Program-made: the position numbers and the translations under genes
Source: Leptospira perdikensis
GTDB taxonomy: Bacteria; Spirochaetota; Leptospiria; Leptospirales; Leptospiraceae
Direction of reading: 5' to 3'
Length of the DNA: 64,000 nt
NCBI RefSeq assembly: GCF_004769575.1
Contig: NZ_RQGA01000013.1
Location: 300,980 to 364,979 of the forward strand
Notes under the pieces: model-generated
The model's database searches: none
Told to the model about the DNA's origin: nothing
The model's input: the letters and a program-made list of their open reading frames with translations, nothing else
In this document: piece after piece, positions 27,302 through 35,512 of the stretch
Numbering within the stretch: the stretch's first letter is position 1
Layout: every line of letters starts with the position of its first letter

Positions 27302-28321
27302 TTACAGAGATTCAATGAGTCGCATGGCTTCCCATTCCATCTCCGCCGTACGCCGACCAATGGCAGCTAGCTCAATGCCCTTGTCCTTGCCAGAAAGATG
27401 TCTCTCCGTTTGTTGTGCACTTCCAATGGCCCAACGAACATTGCCCATAATTTCCCAGAAAGTTACTTTGAAAGGATCTACTGGAATACCAGAAGTCTTT
27501 TCGTAAGCTTCATAAAAATCTTTGCGATCTCCAAAACCACCGACTTCTTTGTTTAGGCGACCGAACCTCCAGTCACGCATACACAACCAAGCAATGTCTT
27601 CATGACGATCTCCAAAGTGTGCGAATTCATAATCTAAAATTCCTTGGAGTCCTTCAGAGTTCATCATAAAATTTCCAGTGCGAAAATCTCCATGAACCAA
27701 AACAATTTCATCAATCGAAGGAGCATTGGATTCCAACCAATGTAAACATAATTCGATGGCCGGATGCGCTTCAGGCAGTTCGTCTAACGATTGTCTTAGA
27801 TCGGAAATAGCAATGGATGCATAATTTTCTTTAGTGACAATTTTTAGTTTTTGTTTTAGCTCTTCATCCGAAACGGAACTAGGTTTTACTGTATGGAGTT
27901 TGGCTAAGTTTTCTGCCAGATCCTTTACCATTTGAGTTTTACGATAAACATCTAATTCTTTATCTTTGGTGATGTAACGGCCAGTGGCTTTACCTCCAAT
28001 TTTTTCCATAAGAAAAAAGGGAGATCCAATGATATCGGGAGTTTCTTCCAGAAAAACAGGAGTAGGAGTTTTGACACCGGCTTTGTAAACAAGTTCAGCC
28101 ACTTTGAATTCGTCTCGTTTTGACAAAGAAGAAAGTAAACTTGCACCTTTGTCAGTTCTCAAAACTAACGATTGTTTACCGGATTTAGAAACCAAGTCCA
28201 ATGAATAATTGTCTTGGCAAGCCCCTCCACTTAGGTGGTGGATATGCGCGACTTTCACATCGTCTTTCCATACGGCCGATAAGTGGAGCCCCACTTTTTC
28301 CTGTAGTTCATTCATTTCCAT
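27302..28321 (-). CDS. APH-family phosphotransferase (ACAD10/11-type kinase)
   Basis: The kinase-like catalytic loop LVHGDFRTGNFMM (HGDxxxxN) and the metal motif ILDYEFAHFGD are intact, and SGGACQDNYSLDL is the nucleotide-binding start. Length 339. In animals this domain is fused to an acyl-CoA dehydrogenase (ACAD10/ACAD11) in hydroxy-fatty-acid breakdown; here the two are adjacent genes 6 bp apart. The likely substrate is a hydroxy-acyl-CoA, not an antibiotic. Confidence 0.88.
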   Translation of the reverse strand: MEMNELQEKVGLHLSAVWKDDVKVAHIHHLSGGACQDNYSLDLVSKSGKQSLVLRTDKGASLLSSLSKRDEFKVAELVYKAGVKTPTPVFLEETPDIIGSPFFLMEKIGGKATGRYITKDKELDVYRKTQMVKDLAENLAKLHTVKPSSVSDEELKQKLKIVTKENYASIAISDLRQSLDELPEAHPAIELCLHWLESNAPSIDEIVLVHGDFRTGNFMMNSEGLQGILDYEFAHFGDRHEDIAWLCMRDWRFGRLNKEVGGFGDRKDFYEAYEKTSGIPVDPFKVTFWEIMGNVRWAIGSAQQTERHLSGKDKGIELAAIGRRTAEMEWEAMRLIESL

Positions 28322-28327
28322 GGCTTT

Positions 28328-29503
28328 CTAAAAGTCCCACTTCTCAGATACGTAGTTTCGACCAATGACCATTTTATGAACTTCCGACGGACCGTCAGCA
28401 ATCCTTGCTGCTCTTGCATCCCTATAAAACAATTCGAGTGGAAGGTCTCTAGAATACCCTTTTCCTCCACAAATTTGAATCGCCATATCGATGGTATTAC
28501 ACAAAGATTCGCTGACTTTCCATTTTGCCATAGAAGTTTCTTGGCGAGCATCTTTTCCTGTTTTTAACAACCAGGCTGCTTTTAAAGTCAAAAGAAAGGC
28601 CATTTCAATTTCTGTGGCACGTTCTGCAAACATCCATTGGATGCCTTGATGGTCAGCGATTCTTGAACTAAAAACTTGCCTTTCTTTCGCATAACTTCGT
28701 GCAATCGATAATGCTCGCCTCGCCATTCCTGTCCAACGCATACAATGAGTTAAACGAGCAGGACCAAGTCTCTCTTGGGAAAGTCGAAAACCCTCTCCAA
28801 TACGACCGAGGATCATATCTTCTGGAACTTCGACATTTTCAAAATTAAGTTCGCAGTGTCCTCCGGGTCCATGAGAGCCCATAAGTTCAATTTCTCGCAC
28901 CATTGTATAACCTTTCGCATCTGTTGGCACAAGGAACATTGTGGTTTTACGGAAACTTCCATTTACCTTTGCCATCACGATCAAATACTTAGCACCATTC
29001 GCGCCAGTGCAGTACCATTTACGACCGTTGAGAATGTATTTATCTCCTTGTTTTTCAGCATTGGTTTGTAAGGTGGTTGGATCGGAACCAGCACCAGGAG
29101 CAGGTTCTGTCATAGCAAAACCGGTTCTTAAGTTACCTTTGATGAGTGGATGGAGGATAAGTTCTTTTTGTTTTTCTGTGGCCGCCAAAGAAAGCAAATG
29201 CATATTCCCTTCATCCGGTGCATCACAGTTAAATATATAAGGAGCAATAGGTGAACGACCCAGTTCACTAAAAATGATACAAGTACCAATTAAATCTAAA
29301 CCCAATCCACCTTCTGATTTAGGCAGATGAGGAGTCCAAAAACCAGCAGCTTTTACTTTAGCACGCGCTTGTTGATTGATGTCTTCTGGCATTCGACCTT
29401 TTTCATAATCATAATGTTTTTCCAGAGGAACGATTTCATTTGTAATGAAGTCTTGGATGTTTTTGCGAAGTGTTTCCACTTCTTGGGGAATTTCAAAGTC
29501 CAT
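28328..29503 (-). CDS. acyl-CoA dehydrogenase, ACAD10/11-like
   Basis: A 391-residue dehydrogenase with [36 protein letters not shown] and [20 protein letters not shown]. The late motif reads [15 protein letters not shown], with Asp where ordinary family members have the catalytic Glu, a form seen in ACAD10/11-type enzymes. With the kinase gene 6 bp downstream, it should take part in oxidation or dephosphorylating elimination of hydroxy-acyl-CoA. Confidence 0.92.
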   Translation of the reverse strand: MDFEIPQEVETLRKNIQDFITNEIVPLEKHYDYEKGRMPEDINQQARAKVKAAGFWTPHLPKSEGGLGLDLIGTCIIFSELGRSPIAPYIFNCDAPDEGNMHLLSLAATEKQKELILHPLIKGNLRTGFAMTEPAPGAGSDPTTLQTNAEKQGDKYILNGRKWYCTGANGAKYLIVMAKVNGSFRKTTMFLVPTDAKGYTMVREIELMGSHGPGGHCELNFENVEVPEDMILGRIGEGFRLSQERLGPARLTHCMRWTGMARRALSIARSYAKERQVFSSRIADHQGIQWMFAERATEIEMAFLLTLKAAWLLKTGKDARQETSMAKWKVSESLCNTIDMAIQICGGKGYSRDLPLELFYRDARAARIADGPSEVHKMVIGRNYVSEKWDF

Positions 29504-29549
29504 TGATTCCCAGAATTACAAGAATCAATGAGTAACGTAAAATCTTTTT

Positions 29550-30452
29550 TTAATGTGATTGAAAAATAGGTCTTTCACGTTTTGAATTTCTTCTAATTTC
29601 AAAATGCAAATGTGGACCGGTCGCTCTACCTGTTTGTCCTACTTCTCCAATTTTTTGTCCCTTTTTCACTTTCTGACCAATGTTTATATTAAAATCAAAA
29701 AGATGTCCATAACGAGTTTCATAACCCAAACTATGTTTTAAGATGATTAAATTTCCATAACCACCTTGTTTGCCTTTAAATATAACTTCGCCATCCATAG
29801 AGGCAAATACATCTGATCCTTGTTCGGCGGCTAAGTCAATTCCGCCATGAAAAGTATCCTTTTTCGTAAATGGATCCAACCGTTTCCCAAAACCAGAAGA
29901 GATACGTGCTTCCGTTAACGGGAACTGAAACCCAAATCCATAGAAAAAAGATTTTTCTGATTTTCCCATAGAAATTCCAGGCAAAAACCATTTCCCTCGT
30001 TCTGAATCATATTGTAATTTGTTAGAATCAACATTATATTTTTCGGCTAACTTTAATTTGGTTTTTTCATCACCGTTTCCCTCTTCAGGATGAAAGGTAC
30101 CACGCATATTGGGAATTTCTAAAACCATACCCGGAAATAAATCATGCGGAGAACTTAATTCATTGACCGAAGAAAGAGTTTCCAAATCCATTCCGGTGCG
30201 AGCCATGATTTTAAAAAAATTATCTTCTTTGCGTACCTTATATTCATAATATTTCAGAGGGATGAGTTCTTCTCTCTTCACACCTGATTTGGAAATCCGT
30301 AAGTTTTCTTTGATTTCCGAACGAAGACTTTTTAAGGAAGGGTTAGAATATTCCAGATTTGCCAGAGTGATGGGGTTTGCCACAAGAGATGAAAAAACAC
30401 AGAGAGTGCTTAAAAACAGGGCCCATTTCAGAAAATCGACGGTTTTAGACAT
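29550..30452 (-). CDS. LysM and M23 peptidase, cell-wall hydrolase
   Basis: A 300-residue exported protein with a signal (about residues 8-26), one LysM domain (YKVRKEDNFFKIMARTGMDL, ending in LEIPN) and an M23 endopeptidase domain with the zinc ligands HGGIDLA and HLHFEIRR. It should bind and cut peptidoglycan peptides during growth or division. Whether it is an active LytM or a NlpD-like regulator cannot be told, but the ligands are complete. Confidence 0.93.
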   Translation of the reverse strand: MSKTVDFLKWALFLSTLCVFSSLVANPITLANLEYSNPSLKSLRSEIKENLRISKSGVKREELIPLKYYEYKVRKEDNFFKIMARTGMDLETLSSVNELSSPHDLFPGMVLEIPNMRGTFHPEEGNGDEKTKLKLAEKYNVDSNKLQYDSERGKWFLPGISMGKSEKSFFYGFGFQFPLTEARISSGFGKRLDPFTKKDTFHGGIDLAAEQGSDVFASMDGEVIFKGKQGGYGNLIILKHSLGYETRYGHLFDFNINIGQKVKKGQKIGEVGQTGRATGPHLHFEIRRNSKRERPIFQSH

Positions 30453-30530
30453 AATCTTCTAATTTGAATATCGACCATTTCCCAAAAAAACGATGACGAT
30501 TCTTGCCGAAATTGAGGAACTGTAAGGCAA

Positions 30531-31430
30531 ATGCAGAATCGTTTTTTTGAGATCTTCCGGCTGACCGCCTATTCCTTGGGTCTCGTTTATGTATGTTCCT
30601 TCTTTTATTCCGTTATTTTTTTAGCCTTCGTCAACAATTCGGTGCTCGGTGATCGAATTCCCGAAGACCAGTTAGTTCCCCTCTACGAAGAGTATTGGGA
30701 AGGTAAGATGGACTTTAGTACCATGTTGGCTGAATATGAAAAAATTGTAACTCCCATCAAAGAACAATTCCAGAAAGAAATGACTGAGAATCCAAGTTTG
30801 CTTTTGTCTCAGTTTTACGATAAGGTGTTTTCTGAAAAACCTCATTACTTACTTGGGCATTCGATTCCATGGTTTTTATGTTATGTGGGCCTGGGGTATT
30901 TACTTTATAAAAAAGTTTTACAGATTCCTGTGACCAATCTTCAGGATGAATTATCATTACCTATTTTACTCAGAGGGATTGCGAATGGTTTTTTATGTTT
31001 CATCGTAGTCGTTCTCTTTGGTTTGTTATTGGAAAGAATGTCGGTTCCTGTGGAATCAGGTGTGTTTGCAAAAAAACTTTATGATGCCATTCATGGAAAT
31101 GGTTATCTACTGGCTTGGGGAATTTATGTTGTGGGAATCATTACAGGAATTCTTGAAGAAATCTTTTTTAGAGGATTTTTGCTAAAAGCCTTTATTGATA
31201 AAAACCTTGCCCAAGAAGGTTTATTCATTGTTTCCTTACTCTTTGGCTGGCTTCATTACGGAGAAGGAACATCCATTGCCATTCCATTCATCATTTGTGG
31301 TGTCGGAATGTTCTTTGGTTATATTTATATCAAAACAGGAAATATTTGGATCGCTATGGCTTGTCATGCAACATACAATTCATTAGGTTTAATCAATGCT
31401 TACCTTCAGCTTCCTGGAGTCCAATCATGA
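30531..31430 (+). CDS. CPBP-family intramembrane protease
   Basis: About seven to eight membrane helices. The Abi/CPBP motifs are intact: LEEIFFRGFLL (EExxxR), FGWLHYG (second motif with His) and ACHATYNSLG (third His). A large loop after the first helix (residues 40-100) is extracytoplasmic. The next gene starts within its stop codon (ATGA), so the two are translationally coupled. Target unknown. Confidence 0.92.
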   Translation: MQNRFFEIFRLTAYSLGLVYVCSFFYSVIFLAFVNNSVLGDRIPEDQLVPLYEEYWEGKMDFSTMLAEYEKIVTPIKEQFQKEMTENPSLLLSQFYDKVFSEKPHYLLGHSIPWFLCYVGLGYLLYKKVLQIPVTNLQDELSLPILLRGIANGFLCFIVVVLFGLLLERMSVPVESGVFAKKLYDAIHGNGYLLAWGIYVVGIITGILEEIFFRGFLLKAFIDKNLAQEGLFIVSLLFGWLHYGEGTSIAIPFIICGVGMFFGYIYIKTGNIWIAMACHATYNSLGLINAYLQLPGVQS

Positions 31431-32185
31431 AATTAATTAAAGGATTCAGATCATTTGTTCTTTATTTTTGTTTTCTAGTTTTACTTTCAACAACTGTAAC
31501 AAGTTCACTTTTTGCGGGAGAAACGGTAGAAATCTTAGGTGGTCCTGAAGATGTTAACCTTCGCTTGGTGGCACTTTTAAACAAGTTAGATCCTGATTTT
31601 TATGCTGATGAAAAAACGCAAGGGTTTGTTTATCGATACAAAAACCGTTGGAAAAACCCCTATGATTTTAATATTTATGTAGGAAAAGTAGGGAAAACTT
31701 CACCCGATTCCATCATCCGGATTGAATCACCCAGACGTGGTCAAGAAAGGATGTGGAAAGAAATTATGGAACAAGAGTTGCTCCAAAAACCTCCACATGA
31801 ATCGGCAGTCCCTTTATCAGAAAAGTATCATGTTGTCTCTCAAGGTTTGAATTTAATCACACCAATGGCTTCCGTTGGTTACAACTCCTGGAATTCCCCT
31901 CTGTTTTCCGGCCGAGACACTTTTGTCAGTATGAGTATTTATTTGTTATGTGATTTGATTTTGGCAGGTGGCGCTTATATGTATGCTCAAGAAAATCTGC
32001 CGAAAAAAAACATTTGGGATAATATGGCCAATGTAAAAGGTGCAGGAAATGTTTGGGATTCACCTAATGCAGTTGGCGTATTTGCCGCATTAGCAGTTTC
32101 TCGAGCTGTTCGAGCTTTTGATGCTTGGGAAGATACATCAGCACATAATAAAACAGCACAATTTGGTTGGTCATTTAAGTTCTAA
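31427..32185 (+). CDS. exported protein of unknown function
   Basis: The ATG at 31427 overlaps the CPBP gene stop and is preceded by CTGGAG; a longer frame reaching upstream is an artefact. A signal peptide (ending about TSSLFAGE) is followed by a 220-residue protein with a possible membrane segment (SMSIYLLCDLILAGGAYMYA) and the end HNKTAQFGWSFKF. Similar genes are not recognised. Co-transcription suggests a substrate or partner of the protease. Confidence 0.65.
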   Translation: MKLIKGFRSFVLYFCFLVLLSTTVTSSLFAGETVEILGGPEDVNLRLVALLNKLDPDFYADEKTQGFVYRYKNRWKNPYDFNIYVGKVGKTSPDSIIRIESPRRGQERMWKEIMEQELLQKPPHESAVPLSEKYHVVSQGLNLITPMASVGYNSWNSPLFSGRDTFVSMSIYLLCDLILAGGAYMYAQENLPKKNIWDNMANVKGAGNVWDSPNAVGVFAALAVSRAVRAFDAWEDTSAHNKTAQFGWSFKF

Positions 32186-32218
32186 ACTTTTTACCACCAA
32201 CCAAATTTAGAATTACTA

Positions 32219-32554
32219 TTAGGATTTGAATAGATCCCTTGCAGCATCGGCAGCACTGGATCTTTCAAAATCTTCTCTCTCAATTAAAGTTAAATCCAAA
32301 CCTTCTTTATCAATTCGGCTTAGAATTTTTCCAATATCTGCCACCTTACTTAATTTAGTTGCTAGATATTTGAAAGTAACTCCACAATCAGGACATTTTT
32401 TATCTTTTAAGTAGTTCAGGCCTAATTTTTTACAATTTCCACAAGTTCCGTAAAGATCATCAATATAGAGTAGTTGTTTTTTTACATCTTCCACATTGAG
32501 TTGTCGCCAAACTCTAACAAATTTAGTATTCTTTCCGGATGTATCTGAAGTCAT
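32219..32554 (-). CDS. small zinc-ribbon protein
   Basis: About 111 residues from the ATG at 32554; an upstream TTG (32596) would overlap the divergent gene. Two CxxC pairs, CGNCKK and CPDCG, form a zinc ribbon near the middle, followed by a helix VADIGKILSRIDKEGLDL and an acidic-basic tail. Probably a nucleic-acid or protein-binding adaptor. No family was recognised. Divergent from the DUF423 gene. Confidence 0.65.
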   Translation of the reverse strand: MTSDTSGKNTKFVRVWRQLNVEDVKKQLLYIDDLYGTCGNCKKLGLNYLKDKKCPDCGVTFKYLATKLSKVADIGKILSRIDKEGLDLTLIEREDFERSSAADAARDLFKS

Positions 32555-32575
32555 AGGCAATAGGAAGTATCGTTT

Positions 32576-33004
32576 ATGAATATTGTCAAGAAGCAATCCT
32601 CTCCGGTTTTAATCCTACTAGTTTGCCTTTCCGGATTTTTAGCCGTTGCCATTGGAGCCTTTGGTGCGCATGGTCTCAAAAAGATAATAACTCCAGAACT
32701 TATGGTGATTTTTGAAACCGGAAATCGTTATCATTTTTATCATACGCTAGCTGCACTTGTTAGCTTTATATTATTACAACAATCAGTTTCATTGGATTCA
32801 CCAAGTAAAAGTAACACATTGTTAAAGGTAGCGACTTGGATGTTTCTATTAGGAATCCTGATTTTTTCCTTTAGTTTGTATGCCCTGGCAATCACAGGGA
32901 TTCGTGTTTTAGGAGCCATCACTCCTATAGGAGGAGTGAGTTTTTTAGTAGGTTGGACTTGTTTGGGACTCGGATCTTTTTATCTCTTTGTTCCAAAGAA
33001 ATAG
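32576..33004 (+). CDS. DUF423 membrane protein
   Basis: A 142-residue protein with four membrane helices. The signature GAFGAHGLKKIITPE and YHTLAALVSF mark the DUF423/YgdD (TMEM256-like) family; PIGGVSFLVGWTCLG ends it. Function unknown. Its 3' end overlaps the convergent FliG-like gene by 25 bp. Confidence 0.9.
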   Translation: MNIVKKQSSPVLILLVCLSGFLAVAIGAFGAHGLKKIITPELMVIFETGNRYHFYHTLAALVSFILLQQSVSLDSPSKSNTLLKVATWMFLLGILIFSFSLYALAITGIRVLGAITPIGGVSFLVGWTCLGLGSFYLFVPKK

Positions 33005-33306
33005 TGACCTTGTTTACTAATTAAATTTCTAGAAATTAAGCCGTCAGCAATGAGTAACAGTCCTTCTGCGGCGGCCTTTTTGGCTTCTTCCGGACTATCC
33101 TTTTGAAGTGCCATTAGTTCATGTACATACTTTCTTTTTTGTACATCTAAAACTCCAAGCATTGATCCTGCAATTTTTTCATCCATTTGCATAAATGCCA
33201 AAGCAAGTGTTTGCGGAGGTGTTTCGATACATAAATAATACAAAGCTAGGTTATCGAAATATGACAATTGGCTAAGTTTTTCGAGTACTGGTTCTGATCC
33301 TGACAT
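32980..33306 (-). CDS. small FliG-like protein
   Basis: A 108-residue soluble protein. The central stretch ETPPQTLALAFMQMDEKIAG followed by SMLGVLDVQKRKYVHELM matches the pattern of the FliG middle/C-terminal ARM-like repeat (EHPQTIALIL, then leucines and xxRxxVxxRI) of the flagellar switch protein. No FliM/MotA-binding remainder of FliG is present. It might bind flagellar parts or be a fortuitous ARM repeat. It precedes the carboxypeptidase gene by about 30 bp; the remaining genes here are not flagellar. Confidence 0.5.
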   Translation of the reverse strand: MSGSEPVLEKLSQLSYFDNLALYYLCIETPPQTLALAFMQMDEKIAGSMLGVLDVQKRKYVHELMALQKDSPEEAKKAAAEGLLLIADGLISRNLISKQGHYFFGTKR

Positions 33307-33335
33307 ATAATTCCTTTAAACTCTTTATTGATTTA

Positions 33336-34841
33336 TTATTTTGTTACTTCTTTGATTTTTCCATTCAAATAGGAAATCAAATGTTTAGAATCAGCCGATT
33401 CACCAGTAGTCTGTTTCATCAAGGTGTCTACATCATAAATTTTTCCTTTGGAATGAATGTTTTTACGAAGCCAACCCAATAGGTCGGAAAAATCACCTTT
33501 CGTGGAAAATTTGTTATGCGAATCAGGAAACTCTTCTGTGAATTTTTTGAAAAATTGTGAACTGAAAATATTACCCAACGTATAAGTTGGAAAGTATCCA
33601 AAGGCTCCCATCGACCAGTGAATGTCCTGTAAAACACCTTCCGCATCATTCTCAATGGTAAGCCCAAAACTTTCTTTCATCTTTGTATTCCAAATTTCAG
33701 GTAAGTCCTTAACTTGAATTTTTCCATTGATGAGATCTCTTTCGATTTCAAATCGCAAGATTATATGAAGGTTGTATGTAACCTGGTCAGCTTCCACTCT
33801 TACTTTTGTTTTTTCAGTGCTATTGATGTATTGGTATAATTCTTTGAAAGGAAGTTCCTTATCGCTAAGCCCAAAATCAGACAAAAGGATTGGATAAACA
33901 AATTCCCAAAACGGCAAAGAACGACCTACCTGATTTTCCCACAATCGACTTTGGGATTCATGAATTCCTAAACTTAAAAATTCTGTAATGGGTGTGGGCC
34001 AATTTGACATTGCAGACAATCCAGATTCATAAAGAGAATGGCCTGTTTCATGTAACACACCAAAGATGGAAGAAAGTGGATCTGTTTCTGAATATCTAGT
34101 TGTGATTCGTTTATCACCCTTTCCCAAACTTGTAGAAAATGGATGGTTACTTGTATCCAATCTCGATTCTTTTGTTGTAAGCCCGAGAAGTGATGGCAAA
34201 CGATTACAAAATTTAGTTTGTTTCTCTATAGAGATAGGTCCTGGAAATGGATTTTTAAATTTAGGTGCCGTGGACACTATAGGAACCAAAGACGCTTTCA
34301 AATCAGAAAACAAGGATTGGATTTTGTTGGCTTTGGCACCCTTTTCATAACTATCGAGCAGTGCATCATAAGGTTCTGTCGTATAACCAAAGTAATCTGC
34401 TTGTTTTTTAGATAATTGAACCAGTTCCTCTAATCGTTTTGCAAAGGATTGGAAGTTTTTTTCTCTTTTTGCTTCTGCCCATTCGGCATGTGCAAGGTTG
34501 GTTACTTTCGCAAATTCGGAAACAAACTCCGAGGGCAATTTATCAGCCTTCTCCTTTTCTTCCATCAGGACTTCCAACTCACGATTCCAAAGTGATCGTT
34601 CGGATTCAGGTAGTTCACCGATAGATTGTTTCGCAGATTGGATTTGGTTTAAAAAAGATTTATCTGTCATCCAATCGTGGGTGAGCTCTGCCACAGCAGC
34701 AATTTGTGCCGATCGGTATTCGCGACCCTCCTCCGGCATCATCACTTCCGAATCCCAATGAAGTACAGACGCTACATCTTGGAATAATTTGATTTTACGA
34801 TATTGTTTTCGGTAATTTTCGAGTGCTTGGGGCAGGGCCAT
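33336..34841 (-). CDS. M32 carboxypeptidase (Taq family)
   Basis: A zinc carboxypeptidase with the HExxH motif in VLHETGHSLYESGL and the downstream glutamate in ITEFLSLGIHESQSRLWENQ. The N-terminal helical region (KLFQDVASVLHWDSEVMMPE) is typical of the family. About 501 residues from the ATG at 34841 (the GTG at 34865 is a possible extension). It removes C-terminal residues from peptides in the cytoplasm. Confidence 0.94.
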   Translation of the reverse strand: MALPQALENYRKQYRKIKLFQDVASVLHWDSEVMMPEEGREYRSAQIAAVAELTHDWMTDKSFLNQIQSAKQSIGELPESERSLWNRELEVLMEEKEKADKLPSEFVSEFAKVTNLAHAEWAEAKREKNFQSFAKRLEELVQLSKKQADYFGYTTEPYDALLDSYEKGAKANKIQSLFSDLKASLVPIVSTAPKFKNPFPGPISIEKQTKFCNRLPSLLGLTTKESRLDTSNHPFSTSLGKGDKRITTRYSETDPLSSIFGVLHETGHSLYESGLSAMSNWPTPITEFLSLGIHESQSRLWENQVGRSLPFWEFVYPILLSDFGLSDKELPFKELYQYINSTEKTKVRVEADQVTYNLHIILRFEIERDLINGKIQVKDLPEIWNTKMKESFGLTIENDAEGVLQDIHWSMGAFGYFPTYTLGNIFSSQFFKKFTEEFPDSHNKFSTKGDFSDLLGWLRKNIHSKGKIYDVDTLMKQTTGESADSKHLISYLNGKIKEVTK

Positions 34842-34884
34842 GGTCTCATTTTCTCCCTCCCACACTTTCTGGAACCAAAAATCA

Positions 34885-34915
34885 TTGACCCCTTACCCAC
34901 AACCAAAACTATGTA
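34885..34915 (+). promoter_or_regulatory. candidate promoter of tRNA-Gly
   Basis: TTGACC is followed after 19 bp by TATGTA, ending 10 bp before the first tRNA base. The -35 is good, the -10 imperfect and the spacing slightly long. Confidence 0.45.
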
Positions 34916-34924
34916 TTTACTGTC

Positions 34925-34995
34925 GCGGGTGTGGTGTAACGGTAGCACAGCAGCCTTCCAAGCTTCTGGCGAGGGTTCGAGCCCCTTCGCCCGCA
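34925..34995 (+). tRNA. tRNA-Gly (TCC anticodon)
   Basis: The acceptor stem GCGGGTG pairs with CGCCCGC (one G-T), the anticodon loop CTTCCAA gives TCC, and a T-arm GAGGGTTCGAGCCCC closes. The anticodon stem GCAGC/GCTTC has one C-T mismatch. The discriminator base is A rather than the U common in many bacterial glycine tRNAs. CCA is not encoded. Confidence 0.93.
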
Positions 34996-35071
34996 ATGAC
35001 AGACTTCCAACTTTCCAAAAAATCCAAGCTTAATCTAATATTCAATCTGAAGGGATCGAACAGTGGCGCGA

Positions 35072-35210
35072 CCTGAAACAGGAGTGACCCATAGGGAACG
35101 ACTGTTACAGCAAGAAAGCCAGGATTGCGAATCAAGAGCGACGCCGTGACTCGGAGCGCGATGAGGACACGATGTCCGAACAGCGGAGAGGGCTGCTTTC
35201 AGTGGTACTG
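35072..35210 (+). repeat. array of mini-hairpins, mostly with three-base loops
   Basis: A GC-rich non-coding stretch downstream of tRNA-Gly. In order: CCTG-AAA-CAGG (35072), CCC-ATA-GGG (35088), CTG-TTA-CAG (35102), GATT-GCG-AATC (35123), CCG-TGACT-CGG (35144), GGACA-CGA-TGTCC (35165), CAGC/GCTG (35181-35195), CAGT-GGT-ACTG (35200). Spacers are purine-rich variants of AGTGA, AACGA or GAGCGA. Arms differ in sequence, yet the layout repeats. It is followed at once by the duplicated element at 35221. No coding sense; a minus-strand ORF across it is probably spurious. Confidence 0.6.
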
Positions 35211-35220
35211 AATTGTATAT

Positions 35221-35268
35221 AGGTATCCCCGCCCGATTAGGGTGGGGAACTAGACCCGCCTCCCAATG
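35221..35268 (+). repeat. dispersed GC-rich hairpin element, copy 1
   Basis: Arms CCCCGCCC (35227-35234) and GGGTGGGG (35240-35247) fold with a five-base loop GATTA. GAACTAGACCCGCC follows. A second copy lies at 43583-43632 in the same orientation with almost the same bases. GGTGGG can alternatively pair with the downstream CCCGCC, so two exclusive folds are possible. It joins the mini-hairpin array on its left. Confidence 0.75.
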
Positions 35269-35402
35269 GCTTCTAAATACCATAATCCTTTCCATCAGAA
35301 TATTCCTTTTCGAAATCTTACAAAAATAGTTTCGAAAAGTTCATATTTAGTTTAGGCCCAGTTTGGTTTAAGTTTATGTTGGGAAAATTTTTTTGCGCCA
35401 CC

Positions 35403-35458
35403 GATCGCAGTGGAAATCGTTTCCTGAAGGGAAAGATTGGAACGGAGAGCGGGATCGC
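35403..35458. repeat. REP-like hairpin flanked by GATCGC direct repeats
   Basis: A 10-position stem, AATCGTTTCC (35415) with GGGAAAGATT (35429), one mismatch, closes a TGAA loop. It lies between GCAGTGGA and AACGGAGAGC flanks, which resemble intergenic hairpin repeats spread in other bacterial genomes. GATCGC occurs at both ends. It is in the non-coding gap before the lipoprotein gene at 35513. The rest of the 34996-35512 gap outside the three listed elements shows nothing recognised. Confidence 0.5.
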
Positions 35459-35512
35459 CTCATCTATATTAGTTGACTAATGAATAGAATGCGAGGCGCC
35501 CCAGACTATCAA

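Noticed and set aside
31295..31426. Upstream extension of the exported protein gene
   Set aside because: It lies inside the CPBP gene; the ATG at 31427 gives a proper signal peptide and ATGA coupling.
35072..35210. CRISPR array
   Set aside because: The units are short, of different sequence and without constant repeats or regular spacers of about 30 bp; no cas genes are in the window.
35035..35295. 86-codon minus-strand ORF across the mini-hairpin array
   Set aside because: It covers the whole structured repeat, has no recognised domain or ribosome site, and its composition follows the repeat. Probably a chance open frame.
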